Assembly (NCBI GenBank): GCA_016792585.1
Contig: JAEULB010000050.1
Coordinates: forward strand, 1 to 34,011
Length of the DNA stretch: 34,011 nt
Reading direction: 5' to 3'
Source: Rhodospirillaceae bacterium
Lineage (GTDB): Bacteria > Pseudomonadota > Alphaproteobacteria > SHVZ01
Every line of letters begins with the position of its first letter. Position 1 is the stretch's first letter. The translations under genes were made by a program, and so were the position numbers. Shown here one piece after another: positions 8,251 through 16,350 of this stretch. The notes beneath the pieces are model-generated. The model was not told the DNA's origin. It did not search any database and saw nothing but the letters and a program-made list of their open reading frames with translations.

Positions 8251-8262
8251 TGGCGGAAAGCT

Positions 8263-8291
8263 TTGATTTTATCGGCATCCAAGACTACACC
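8263..8291 (+). promoter_or_regulatory. Predicted promoter of the chorismate mutase-hisC-tyrC operon
   Basis: TTGATT (8263-8268), a 17-base spacer and TACACC (8286-8291) lie about 30 bases before the ATG at 8321, in an AT-richer patch of an otherwise GC-rich intergenic region. Confidence 0.35.
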
Positions 8292-8320
8292 TAGCGGCCC
8301 TAACCCGCGCTTTTCCGGCC

Positions 8321-9079
8321 ATGCCCGCGCCCGCTCCGACCCTCGACGAGATCCGCGCCGAGATCGACCGCATCGACCAGGCGGTCCACGACCTGCTGAT
8401 GCAGCGGGTCGAGGTCGTTCGCCGGGTGGCCAGGGTCAAAGGCGCCTCGGCGCCGAAATGGCGTCCGGCCCGCGAGGCGGTGCTGCTCCGCCGCCTGGCT
8501 TCCCGCCACAAGGGCGAGATGCCCTTGGGCGTGCTGGTCAGGATCTGGCGAGAGATGATCGTCGGTGGATCGCTGGCGCTCCAGGAAGCGGTCACGGTCT
8601 CGGTCGCCGAAGGTACCTGGGACCTGGCGCGCGATCATTTCGGCAGCGCGGTGCCGTTCAAGGCGCGCAAGTCGGCGGCGCAGGTCGTGCGTGACGTTGC
8701 CTCTGGCAAGGCGACCATCGGCGTGGTTCCCGCGCCGGGCGCGAGCGATGCGTGGTGGACTCTGCTCGCGGCCAAGGATGCGCCGAAGATCGTCGTGATG
8801 CTGCCCTTCGTCGCGGCCGGAAAGGCCAGGGCCGTCGCGATCGCACGCGTCACCTTCGAGCCGTCGGGCAGCGATCGCAGCCTGTTCGTCGTCGATGCCG
8901 GCGGCTCGGCACTCCTCAAGAAGGCGGGCCTTCCGGCGCGGAAGATCGCCCGCGACGGAAAGCGCGAGCTCGCCGAGGTCGAAGGCTTCGTCGGCGCCGA
9001 CGATGAGCGCCTCCGGAATTCCAAGTTGCGTAGCGTTGTCGCGGTCGGCGGCTATGCCGATCCCCTGTCCAAGAGCTGA
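8321..9079 (+). CDS. Chorismate mutase (AroQ) with a prephenate-dehydratase-like C-terminal region
   Basis: Residues about 8-95 form an AroQ helical chorismate mutase domain: IRAEIDRIDQAVHDLLMQR, then the active-site-type Lys in VARVKG. It converts chorismate to prephenate for phenylalanine and tyrosine. The remaining 155 residues resemble a shortened prephenate dehydratase/ACT module: VAEGTWDLARDHFG corresponds to the GxxGTFS start, ATIGVVP to the GVVPxEN segment, and SDRSLFVVD sits where the catalytic NxTRF motif should be but lacks it. I infer a catalytically dead or regulatory tail. The 252-residue length is short for a bifunctional PheA (about 360-390). hisC follows after 18 bases and tyrC overlaps hisC, so prephenate is passed on within the operon. 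Confidence 0.8.
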   Translation: MPAPAPTLDEIRAEIDRIDQAVHDLLMQRVEVVRRVARVKGASAPKWRPAREAVLLRRLASRHKGEMPLGVLVRIWREMIVGGSLALQEAVTVSVAEGTWDLARDHFGSAVPFKARKSAAQVVRDVASGKATIGVVPAPGASDAWWTLLAAKDAPKIVVMLPFVAAGKARAVAIARVTFEPSGSDRSLFVVDAGGSALLKKAGLPARKIARDGKRELAEVEGFVGADDERLRNSKLRSVVAVGGYADPLSKS

Positions 9080-9097
9080 CGTCGTCGGAGACGAGAA

Positions 9098-10189
9098 ATG
9101 AGTGACGCCCCCGTTCCGCAGCCCGGCATCATGGAGCTGACGCCGTACAAGGCCTTCGCCAAGCCCAAGCGCCCGGGCCGCCTGATCCGACTGATGGCGA
9201 ACGAAGGTGCGCTGGGCCCGAGCCCGAAGGCGGTCGAGGCCTACAAGGCCGCTGCCGGCGAGATCCACCGCTACCCGGAGAGCGGCTCGGGCACGCTCGT
9301 CTCGGCGCTCGCCAAGCACCACGGCCTCGATCCGGAGAAGTTGGTGATCGGCAACGGCTCGGACGAGCTGATCGAGCTGATCTGCCATTGCTTCGCCGGT
9401 CCTGGCGACGAGGTGATCTACACCCAGTACGGCTTCGTCATGTATCCGACCTGCGCGCACGCGTCGGGCGCCACGCCGGTCAAGGTGGCCGACGATGGCT
9501 TCACCGCGAGCGTGGACGCCATCCTCGCGCGCGTCACGCCGAAGACCAAAATCGTCTTCCTCGCCAATCCCAACAACCCGACCGGCACCTACCTGGCGCG
9601 GTCCGAGGTCGAGCGCCTGTGGTCGTTCCTGCCGAGGAGCGTCGTGCTCGTGCTCGATGCCGCCTATGCCGAGTATGTCGAGCGCAACGACTACACCGAC
9701 GGCGCGGACCTGGCCGAGAAGGCCCCGAACGTGATCATGCTCCGGACCTTCTCGAAGATGTACGGGCTCGCCGGCCTGCGTCTCGGCTGGGGCTACGGCG
9801 CCCCCGCCGTGGTCGACGTGCTGAACCGTGTGCACGGGGTCTTCAACGTCAATGCCGCTGCCCAGGCGGCTGGCGTCGCCGCGCTCGAGGACGTGCCGTT
9901 CCAGGATCGCTCCAAGACGCACAACCGGATCTGGGTGCCGAGAGTTCAGGAAAAGCTGAGGGAACTGGGGCTCGAGCCGCTGCCGACGGTCGCCAACTTC
10001 ATGCTGGTGCGCGTGCCGGCCAAGACCGGCAAGACGCCGGAACAGATCCTCGCCTTCTGCGCCGAGCGCGGCATCTTCATGCGCGAGATGAAGACCTACG
10101 GGATGACGGACTGCTTCCGCTTCTCGATCGGCACCGAGGAGGAGAACCAGGCGCTGTTCGAGACGCTGACGGAGTGCCTCCGTGCCTGA
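9098..10189 (+). CDS. hisC: Histidinol-phosphate/aromatic aminotransferase (HisC family)
   Basis: 363-residue fold-type I PLP aminotransferase. Asn157 lies in NPNNPTGT, Asp187 and Tyr190 in LDAAYAEY, the Schiff-base Lys220 in TFSKMYGLAGLRLGW, and the C-terminal arginine in the FRFSIG stretch. These match histidinol-phosphate aminotransferases, many of which also transaminate aromatic keto acids. It sits between chorismate mutase and tyrC, so its main job here is probably transamination of prephenate or hydroxyphenylpyruvate/phenylpyruvate, perhaps besides histidine synthesis. That part is inference from context. tyrC starts inside its 3' end (8-base overlap). Confidence 0.88.
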   Translation: MSDAPVPQPGIMELTPYKAFAKPKRPGRLIRLMANEGALGPSPKAVEAYKAAAGEIHRYPESGSGTLVSALAKHHGLDPEKLVIGNGSDELIELICHCFAGPGDEVIYTQYGFVMYPTCAHASGATPVKVADDGFTASVDAILARVTPKTKIVFLANPNNPTGTYLARSEVERLWSFLPRSVVLVLDAAYAEYVERNDYTDGADLAEKAPNVIMLRTFSKMYGLAGLRLGWGYGAPAVVDVLNRVHGVFNVNAAAQAAGVAALEDVPFQDRSKTHNRIWVPRVQEKLRELGLEPLPTVANFMLVRVPAKTGKTPEQILAFCAERGIFMREMKTYGMTDCFRFSIGTEEENQALFETLTECLRA

Positions 10190-11063
10190 GATCTTCGATC
10201 GCGTCGCGATCATCGGCATCGGCCTGATCGGCTCCTCGATCGCCCGCGCGCTCAAGGAGCACGGCGTCTGCAAGGAAGTCGTCGTCGGCGATATCAGCGA
10301 GGCGCATGGCAAGCGTGCGGTCGAGCTCGGTCTCTGCGTCGCGGCGCATACGGATGTGGCGAAGGCGGTCTCCGGTGCCGATATAGTTGTCATCTGCACG
10401 CCGATCTCCACCTATGAGTCGATCGCCGATGCGATCGGCCCGGCCCTGAAGCAGGGCGCGATCGTGACCGATGTCGGTTCGGTCAAGCAGAAGGCGATCG
10501 AGGCCGTGAAGCCGCGCCTGCCCAAGCATGCGCGCTGGGTCGCGGGGCACCCGGTCGCGGGCACCGAGAACTCAGGCCCTGATGCCGGCTTCGCCGCGTT
10601 GTTCAAGGGGCGCTGGGCGATCGTGACGCCGGAGGCCGACAGCGATGCCGACGCGACCGCGAAGATCAGCGCGATGTGGACGGCGTTCGGCTCGAACGTC
10701 GTCACCATGGATGCCGAGCATCACGACCTGGTGCTGGCGATCACCTCGCACTTGCCGCACCTGATCGCCTATACGATCGTCGGTACCGCGGACGATCTCG
10801 AGACGACGCTCAAGTCGGAGGTGATCAAATTCTCGGCAGGCGGCTTCCGCGACTTCACCCGCATCGCCGCTTCCGATCCGACCATGTGGCGCGACGTCTT
10901 CCTCAACAACAAGGAAGCGGTCCTGGAGATGCTTCAGCGCTTCACCGAGGACCTGATCCACCTGCAGCGAGCGATCCGCTGGGACGAAGGCCAGAAGCTG
11001 CACGACCTGTTCACGCGCACGCGCGGCATCCGCCGCAGCATCATCGAAGCGAAGCAGGCTTAA
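10182..11063 (+). CDS. tyrC: Prephenate/arogenate dehydrogenase
   Basis: Oxidatively decarboxylates prephenate (or arogenate) toward tyrosine using NAD(P)+. The 293-residue protein opens with a Rossmann motif IIGIGLIGSSIARAL (residues 10-24), has the catalytic-type segment VAGHPVAGTENSG, and SHLPHLIAY with the second conserved histidines, followed by the helical dimerisation domain. There is no fused chorismate mutase; that activity is encoded two genes upstream. Translation starts at a GTG overlapping the end of hisC by 8 bases, which suggests coupling. Its TAA stop overlaps the convergent DUF2125 stop by 4 bases. Prephenate versus arogenate preference cannot be read here. Confidence 0.9.
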   Translation: MPEIFDRVAIIGIGLIGSSIARALKEHGVCKEVVVGDISEAHGKRAVELGLCVAAHTDVAKAVSGADIVVICTPISTYESIADAIGPALKQGAIVTDVGSVKQKAIEAVKPRLPKHARWVAGHPVAGTENSGPDAGFAALFKGRWAIVTPEADSDADATAKISAMWTAFGSNVVTMDAEHHDLVLAITSHLPHLIAYTIVGTADDLETTLKSEVIKFSAGGFRDFTRIAASDPTMWRDVFLNNKEAVLEMLQRFTEDLIHLQRAIRWDEGQKLHDLFTRTRGIRRSIIEAKQA

Positions 11064-12049
11064 GGACGCGCGCCGACGATCGGACGCAGCGTCGCGATCG
11101 CTGCGGGGCCCAGGAACAGCCTTCCGTCCTGGGCGGTGATCGGCACCGTGATCTCGGTGCCGCCATCGGCGGTCGGCTTCGCCAGCAATCCCAGAACCAC
11201 CTTGGCGACGGTCGCGTCCTGGGGCCGCACCTGGCCCTTGGCCACGAGGCGGTCGAGCACCGGGTTCAGACCCTGGAACTTCGCCGTGCCGGCGCCGAGC
11301 AGCCGCATCTGGCCATCGAGGGCCAGAGTCGCGTCGCCGTCCAGCTTCATGGGTCCCCAGACCAGCACCACCCGGCTCAGATCGAGCGTGCCGCCGGCAT
11401 CCCGCCACCCGGCGAGATCGGTGAGCGGTCCCTTGATCGCGCCGGTGGCCGCGAGGTCGAACGGGTCGGGGAAGAGCAGTTGTTCGGCGACCGTCGGCGT
11501 CGGCCTGGCACCCCAGAGGCTCATCGAGCCGGAGAGGGTCCCGGCCTGCAGCCCGGTCGTCGTCGGCGAGAATCCGTCGACGACCAGGCGCGCGCGGTCG
11601 GCGCGGCCGAGATCGTCGGTGCGTATGCGGGCGGTCGCGGCCACTCCCTCGATCGCGACCTGGGTCGCCTGCCCGCCGCCGAGGCGCACCTCGCCGACTG
11701 CCTGCTCGAGGCTGCTGGCGATCTCCGGGCCGGTCAGCGCCAGGCGAGGGGCGGCGAGGTCGATGCGATCGGGGCGCCAAGGACGGTAGTTAGCCCCGAG
11801 CCTCGGGGCTTCGGCTGTCCAGCCGTTGCGGCCGATCCTGGGCTCGGCGAAGGCCAGCTCGAAGCGGAACGGGAAACCGCCGACGTCGAGCGCCTGCCAG
11901 GCGATCGCGTAGCCCTCCGCCCTTCGAGCGTCGGCCCAGGCGAGGGCTCGCTCTTCGATCTGCTGGGCGACGATCAGCCAGGCGAGAAACACCAGCGAGA
12001 CCGTGGCGACGCCGACGACCGTCACCCACGGCAGGAGCCGGCGGATCAT
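11060..12049 (-). CDS. DUF2125 domain-containing protein, membrane-anchored
   Basis: 329-residue protein with one N-terminal hydrophobic helix (about residues 5-27) that acts as a signal anchor. A long beta-rich region follows with the family pattern WQALDVGGFPFRFEL near residue 50 and repeated amphipathic strands, ending in a hydrophobic segment. This fits DUF2125, an alphaproteobacterial envelope family of unknown function, and the mostly beta character suggests a periplasmic domain. The ATG at 12047-12049 is preferred over an upstream start since it places the helix at the N-terminus. It starts 7 bases after the histidine kinase stop, so it is probably in that operon; its stop overlaps the tyrC stop. 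Confidence 0.8.
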   Translation of the reverse strand: MIRRLLPWVTVVGVATVSLVFLAWLIVAQQIEERALAWADARRAEGYAIAWQALDVGGFPFRFELAFAEPRIGRNGWTAEAPRLGANYRPWRPDRIDLAAPRLALTGPEIASSLEQAVGEVRLGGGQATQVAIEGVAATARIRTDDLGRADRARLVVDGFSPTTTGLQAGTLSGSMSLWGARPTPTVAEQLLFPDPFDLAATGAIKGPLTDLAGWRDAGGTLDLSRVVLVWGPMKLDGDATLALDGQMRLLGAGTAKFQGLNPVLDRLVAKGQVRPQDATVAKVVLGLLAKPTADGGTEITVPITAQDGRLFLGPAAIATLRPIVGARP

Positions 12050-12056
12050 GCGGGCG

Positions 12057-13448
12057 TCACGGCACGACGCGGTCTGCCGGCAGGACGAGACGGACGGTCG
12101 TGCCGGCACCGGTCCGGCTGGCGATGTCGATCCGTCCGCGATGGCTTTCGGCGATGCGCTTCGCCAGCGGCAGCCCGAGCCCCGATCCGCTCCGTTCGCG
12201 CGCGAGCCCGCGCGAGATCTGCTCGAAGGGCTCCATCGCCCGCGACAGGTCCTCGGCGGCGATGCCGATGCCGGTATCCGTGACCTCGACGACGGCGGAG
12301 CCGTCGGGCTCGCGCCTGGCGCCGATCCTGACCCGGCCTCCGGCCGGCGTGAACTTGATGGCGTTGGAGAGGAGATTGAAGATTGCCTGGCGGATCAGGC
12401 GTTCGTCGCCGCGCACCGCCGGCAAGCCCTCGTTGAGCTCCATCTTGAGCTCGACCTTGGCCTCCTCGGCATGCGGCTGGATCAGCTGGCGGCAGCGCTC
12501 GACGGCGGCGCCGATCGAGAACAGGCCCTCCTGCAGCGTCAGCTTGCCGGCATCGGCCCGCGAAAGATCCAGGATGTCGTTGATCAGCGAGAGAAGGCGG
12601 CGGGCGCCGTCATGGATCTCGTTGGTGAAGGATTCGATCTTCGGGTCGCGCGAGGTCCCGGGGTGACCGCCGATCAGCGCGGCGTAGCCGATGATGGCAT
12701 TGAGCGGCGTCTTCAGCTCGTGCGTCATCATCGCCAGGAATTCCGACTTGGTGCGATTGGCGCTCTCCGCACGGATGCGGGCGTCGTCGAGCCGATCGAT
12801 CATCTCCAGGCGCTCGAAGCGGAGCCGGAGCGACTCCTCCAGGGTCGAGCTGACCGTGCGGACCGCCGTGATCAGGACGATCACGAAGAAGACGAAGCAG
12901 GTGGCGAAGACGATGTTGACGAAGTCACCGGTGATGCCGAGCACGAAGATCACCGGCGGCAGGTGGGCCAGGAGATAAGCCAGATAGGCGGCCGGAAGCG
13001 CCGAGAGCACCGCGAGGCCGCCGGAGGCGATGCCGGTCGCCGTCATCGTCATCGCGACCAGGTTCATCGGCGCCGTCGGATCGAAGAACAGCAGCACCGA
13101 GGCACCCCAGCAGATGCCGGCGCCGGCGGTCAGGGCGATGGCGACGCGGCCCCAGCTCTCGCTGTCCTCGACGCCCGGCTTGGCGCGCATGAACAGGGTA
13201 CGGGCGACGAGCCGGGAGAGCTGGATCGCGACCATGATTCCGAGCCAGACCAGCATGAGCACGGAGACGCCGCTCTCTGCCCAGAGGATGGTGACGAGGA
13301 AACAGGCGATCGCCGTGCTGGCGGCGATCGTCGTCACCTGCTGCCGGTAGAAGAGGCGGACACGCTCGGCGTAGACGCGCCGGGCGAGATCGGGCGGCGT
13401 TACGGCGGCGGTGCCGACAGTCTTGGAAGTCGGCGTCGACTCATCCAC
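12057..13448 (-). CDS. Membrane histidine kinase without receiver domain
   Basis: 463-residue sensor kinase. Residues about 35-198 carry six or so hydrophobic helices with very short loops, so stimuli are probably sensed within the membrane. A short linker leads to HisKA with His243 in MMTHELKTPLNA, then an ATPase domain with an N box (NLLSNAIKF), a G1 box (DTGIGI) and a G2 box (GSGLGL). No receiver or partner regulator is adjacent, although a free CheY-like protein lies on the far side of nrdJ. The start is GTG at 13446-13448, 8 bases inside the nrdJ 3' end; the nearby ATG at 13444 is in another frame. The DUF2125 gene follows by 7 bases. Confidence 0.88.
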   Translation of the reverse strand: MDESTPTSKTVGTAAVTPPDLARRVYAERVRLFYRQQVTTIAASTAIACFLVTILWAESGVSVLMLVWLGIMVAIQLSRLVARTLFMRAKPGVEDSESWGRVAIALTAGAGICWGASVLLFFDPTAPMNLVAMTMTATGIASGGLAVLSALPAAYLAYLLAHLPPVIFVLGITGDFVNIVFATCFVFFVIVLITAVRTVSSTLEESLRLRFERLEMIDRLDDARIRAESANRTKSEFLAMMTHELKTPLNAIIGYAALIGGHPGTSRDPKIESFTNEIHDGARRLLSLINDILDLSRADAGKLTLQEGLFSIGAAVERCRQLIQPHAEEAKVELKMELNEGLPAVRGDERLIRQAIFNLLSNAIKFTPAGGRVRIGARREPDGSAVVEVTDTGIGIAAEDLSRAMEPFEQISRGLARERSGSGLGLPLAKRIAESHRGRIDIASRTGAGTTVRLVLPADRVVP

Positions 13449-15792
13449 AGCGGGAATAGCCGCAGCTCGTGCAGAGATCGCAACCTTCCTGGCGGATCAG
13501 CGAGGGCTGGCCGCAGCGGACGCACTGCCGGGGCTTGGCGCCGGTCGGGCTCGGAAGGCCGACGACCTTGCGCTCGGCATTCGCCTCGATCTCGGCTCCC
13601 GGCGGCTGCAGGAAGCCGATGTCGACCATGTGCCGCTCGATCACGTCGCCGATCGCCGCCAGCAGCGAGGGCACGTAGCGCCCGCCCATCCACTGGCCGC
13701 CGCGCGGATCGAACACGGCCTTGAGCTCCTCGACGACGAAGGAGACGTCGCCGCCGCGGCGGAAGACCGCCGAGATCATCCGGGTGAGCGCCACGGTCCA
13801 GGCGTAGTGCTCGGTGTTCTTCGAGTTGATGAACACCTCGAACGGGCGCCGGCGGCCGTCCTGGATGATGTCGTTCAGCGTGATGTAGATCGCGTGGTCG
13901 CTCTCCGGCCACTTGATCTTGTAGGTCTTGCCGGGAAGCTCTTCCGGCCGGTTCAGAGGCTGCGTCATGTAGACGACGCCGCCCGCGTCCAGCGCATCGG
14001 CCGGCTTCGCGGTGATGTGGGTGGTCTTCGGCGTGTCCAGCGGCAGCTCGCGCTGGCCGGCGGTCTCGGTCTTGATCGTCAGAACCGACCCGGTGACGTC
14101 GTTCGGCCGATAGGTCGTGCAGCCCTTGCAGCCGAGGTCGTAGGCCTGCTGGTAGATGTCCTTGAAGGACTCGAAGTCGAGCTCGGCCGGGACGTTGATG
14201 GTCTTCGAGATCGAGCTGTCGATGTACTTCTGGACAGCCGCCTGCATGACGACGTGATCGCCGGGTGCCAGCGTCTGCGCATTGACGAAGTAGTCGGGCA
14301 GCGGCGCCGTCTCGCCCTTGATCCGGCGGAAGGCGCGATAGGCGGCGTCGGTGACCTCTTCCTGGCGGCGCGCGCCGTCGGGCATCAGCACCGACCGGGT
14401 GTAGCTGTAGCTGAACACCGGCTCGAGGCCGGAAGAGACGTTGTCGGCCAGCAGCGAGATCGTGCCGGTCGGCGCGATCGAGGTCAGCAGCGAGTTGCGG
14501 ATGCCATACTTGGCGATGTCGGCGCGAAGCTCGTCGTCGAGCTCGCCGACGGATTCTCCGGAGATGTACTTCTCCGCGTCGAACAGCGGGAAGGGGCCCT
14601 TCTCCTTGGCGATCTCGACCGAGGCGGCATAAGCCGCCCGGCGCAGCGTCGACATCCAGGTCTCGGTCAGGCGCACGGCCTCCTCGCTGCCGTAGCGCGC
14701 CCGGCAGTAGAGGAGCGCGTCGGCCAGGCCGGTGACGCCGAGGCCGATACGCCGCTTGGCCTTCGCTTCCTCGGCCTGCTGCGGCAGCGGGAAGTTGGAG
14801 ACGTCGACGACGTCGTCCATCAGGCGGACGGCGACCGCGGTCAGCTTCGACAGGCGGTCGAGGTCGAGGGACGCGCTCTCCTCGAACGGGTTCGAGACCA
14901 GGCGCGCCAGGTTGATCGAGCCGAGCAGGCAGGCGCCGTAGGGCGGCAGCGGCTGCTCGCCGCAGGGGTTCGTCGCCGCGATCGTCTCGGCGTACCAGAG
15001 ATTGTTCCGCTTGTTGATGCGGTCGATGAAGATCACGCCGGGCTCGGCATAGGCGTATGTCGCCCGCATGATCTTGTCCCAGAGCGCGCGCGCCTGGACG
15101 GTCTTGAAGGTGGTGCCGTTGAAATGCAGCTCCCAGGCCTGATCCTCGCGCACCGCCTGCATGAAGGCGTCGGTGACCAGGACCGAGAGGTTGAACATGC
15201 GGAGCCGGCCAGGCTCCTGCTTGGCGTCGATGAACGCCTCGATGTCCGGATGGTCGCAGCGGAGCGTTGCCATCATCGCGCCGCGGCGGCTGCCGGCGCT
15301 CATGATGGTGCGGCACATCGCATCCCAGACGTCCATGAACGACAGCGGGCCGGAGGCGTCGGCGCCGACGCCCTTCACCGGCGCGCCCTTGGGGCGCAGC
15401 GTCGAGAAGTCGTAGCCGATGCCGCCACCCTGCTGCATGGTCAGCGCCGCCTCGCGCAGATGCGCGAAGATGCCGCCCATGTCGTCGGGGACCGTGCCCA
15501 TGACGAAGCAGTTGAACAGCGTCACCTGACGCGCGGTGCCGGCGCCGGCGATGATGCGGCCGGCCGGCAGGAACTCGAGGTCGGCCATCGCCGCCTCGAA
15601 CCTCGCCGCCCATTCCGCGCGGAGTTCGGGCTTCTCGGCCTCGGCGACGGAGGTCGCGACCCGGCGCCAGGTGTCGGCCAGGGTCTTGTCGACGGCCTGA
15701 CCGTCGGCACCCTTGAACCGGTACTTCATGTCCCAGATCTGCTGGGAGATCGCCGATACCTGACCCATCCGAAGGCTCCGCCCGCGGGCCAT
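13441..15792 (-). CDS. nrdJ: Adenosylcobalamin-dependent (class II) ribonucleotide reductase
   Basis: Makes deoxyribonucleotides without oxygen, using coenzyme B12 as radical source. In the 783-residue chain the thiyl-radical Cys277 and partners Asn275 and Glu279 lie in NPCGEQP. The reducible pair would be Cys95 (FNCFVMG) and Cys288 (GACLLGS), the same +11 spacing as in the Thermotoga enzyme. APTGTIS and the SRRGAMMATL loop are typical. The C-terminal tail has a cysteine cluster (757, 760, 771, 774, 777, 782) that probably binds zinc or relays electrons from thioredoxin. No N-terminal ATP cone is seen. The start may also be Met9. A good promoter lies upstream; no cobalamin riboswitch is evident. 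Confidence 0.95.
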   Translation of the reverse strand: MARGRSLRMGQVSAISQQIWDMKYRFKGADGQAVDKTLADTWRRVATSVAEAEKPELRAEWAARFEAAMADLEFLPAGRIIAGAGTARQVTLFNCFVMGTVPDDMGGIFAHLREAALTMQQGGGIGYDFSTLRPKGAPVKGVGADASGPLSFMDVWDAMCRTIMSAGSRRGAMMATLRCDHPDIEAFIDAKQEPGRLRMFNLSVLVTDAFMQAVREDQAWELHFNGTTFKTVQARALWDKIMRATYAYAEPGVIFIDRINKRNNLWYAETIAATNPCGEQPLPPYGACLLGSINLARLVSNPFEESASLDLDRLSKLTAVAVRLMDDVVDVSNFPLPQQAEEAKAKRRIGLGVTGLADALLYCRARYGSEEAVRLTETWMSTLRRAAYAASVEIAKEKGPFPLFDAEKYISGESVGELDDELRADIAKYGIRNSLLTSIAPTGTISLLADNVSSGLEPVFSYSYTRSVLMPDGARRQEEVTDAAYRAFRRIKGETAPLPDYFVNAQTLAPGDHVVMQAAVQKYIDSSISKTINVPAELDFESFKDIYQQAYDLGCKGCTTYRPNDVTGSVLTIKTETAGQRELPLDTPKTTHITAKPADALDAGGVVYMTQPLNRPEELPGKTYKIKWPESDHAIYITLNDIIQDGRRRPFEVFINSKNTEHYAWTVALTRMISAVFRRGGDVSFVVEELKAVFDPRGGQWMGGRYVPSLLAAIGDVIERHMVDIGFLQPPGAEIEANAERKVVGLPSPTGAKPRQCVRCGQPSLIRQEGCDLCTSCGYSRCG

Positions 15793-15852
15793 GACGCGGC
15801 CCTAGTCTTTTGAAAATATTAGAAAATAGAGCGCATCTGCGCGCGAACAAAT

Positions 15853-15881
15853 AGCATACGGCGGCGCTTTTGTGACGTCAA
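15853..15881 (-). promoter_or_regulatory. Predicted nrdJ promoter
   Basis: On the minus strand, TTGACG (15881 down to 15876), a 17-base spacer and TATGCT (15858 down to 15853) form one of the best sigma-70-type promoters in the window. The predicted leader of about 55 bases contains a GCGCA-TC-TGCGC palindrome (15832-15843) and an AT-rich stretch (about 15812-15830). Confidence 0.55.
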
Positions 15882-15938
15882 ATGCGGCAGGACATGGGGA
15901 GGCGGCGATGCGCCCCTTCCGATCGTCCGGCGAGGCGC

Positions 15939-16343
15939 TCAAACTGGCTTGAGGACGGCGTCGAGACGAGTCTTGAGACTGCCGAGGGAGACCGGCTTTA
16001 CCAGATAGCCGCTGACCTGATGCTCCTTGGCGAACATCACCGTATCCCGCTGCGAATCGGCGGTCAGGAAGACGACCGGGGTCCGGCGCATCGACTCGAC
16101 CTTGGACTGGCGCAGCAGTTTGAGGAACGCGAACCCGTCCACAGGCGCCATGTGCACGTCGCAGAACACCAGATGTGGTCGTGAGCGCATCACCTCGTCC
16201 AGGCCCGACTTGCCCTCTGCGGCTTCGACGATCGATCGCACGCCGATCTGCCGGAGCAGGCTCTTGATCACCGCCCGCGTGTGCGCCTCGTCCTCGACGA
16301 CAAGAATGACGAATTTCTCGTATGGGATCTGTTGCGAAGTCAT
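15939..16343 (-). CDS. Single-domain response regulator (CheY-like)
   Basis: 134-residue receiver with no output domain. The acidic pocket is Glu17-Asp18 (VVEDEAHTR), the phospho-acceptor Asp62 in VFCDVHMAPVDG, Thr94 in FLTAD, and Lys116 in LVKPVS. It starts 7 bases downstream of the large hybrid kinase on the same strand, so it most probably receives phosphate from that kinase's phosphotransfer domain and acts by protein-protein contact. The MAPVDG sequence and N-terminal EKFVILVVEDE are typical of stand-alone receivers of alphaproteobacteria. What it contacts is unknown. Confidence 0.9.
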   Translation of the reverse strand: MTSQQIPYEKFVILVVEDEAHTRAVIKSLLRQIGVRSIVEAAEGKSGLDEVMRSRPHLVFCDVHMAPVDGFAFLKLLRQSKVESMRRTPVVFLTADSQRDTVMFAKEHQVSGYLVKPVSLGSLKTRLDAVLKPV

Positions 16344-16350
16344 CTCTTCC

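Noticed and set aside
8182..8320. SAM-II (metA-type) riboswitch before metX
   Set aside because: The pseudoknot elements and the conserved loop sequences of SAM-II could not be found on the minus strand; only a short leader with a repeat is present.
13411..15813. Very long open frame on the plus strand opposite nrdJ
   Set aside because: It is a GC-bias shadow: Arg/Ala/Gly/Asp-rich, with no recognisable domain, antisense to a clear class II reductase. The same holds for other long antisense frames here.
15793..15938. Cobalamin riboswitch before nrdJ
   Set aside because: The gap is 146 bases with a promoter inside it, leaving a leader of about 55 bases, too short; no B12-box-like sequence seen.
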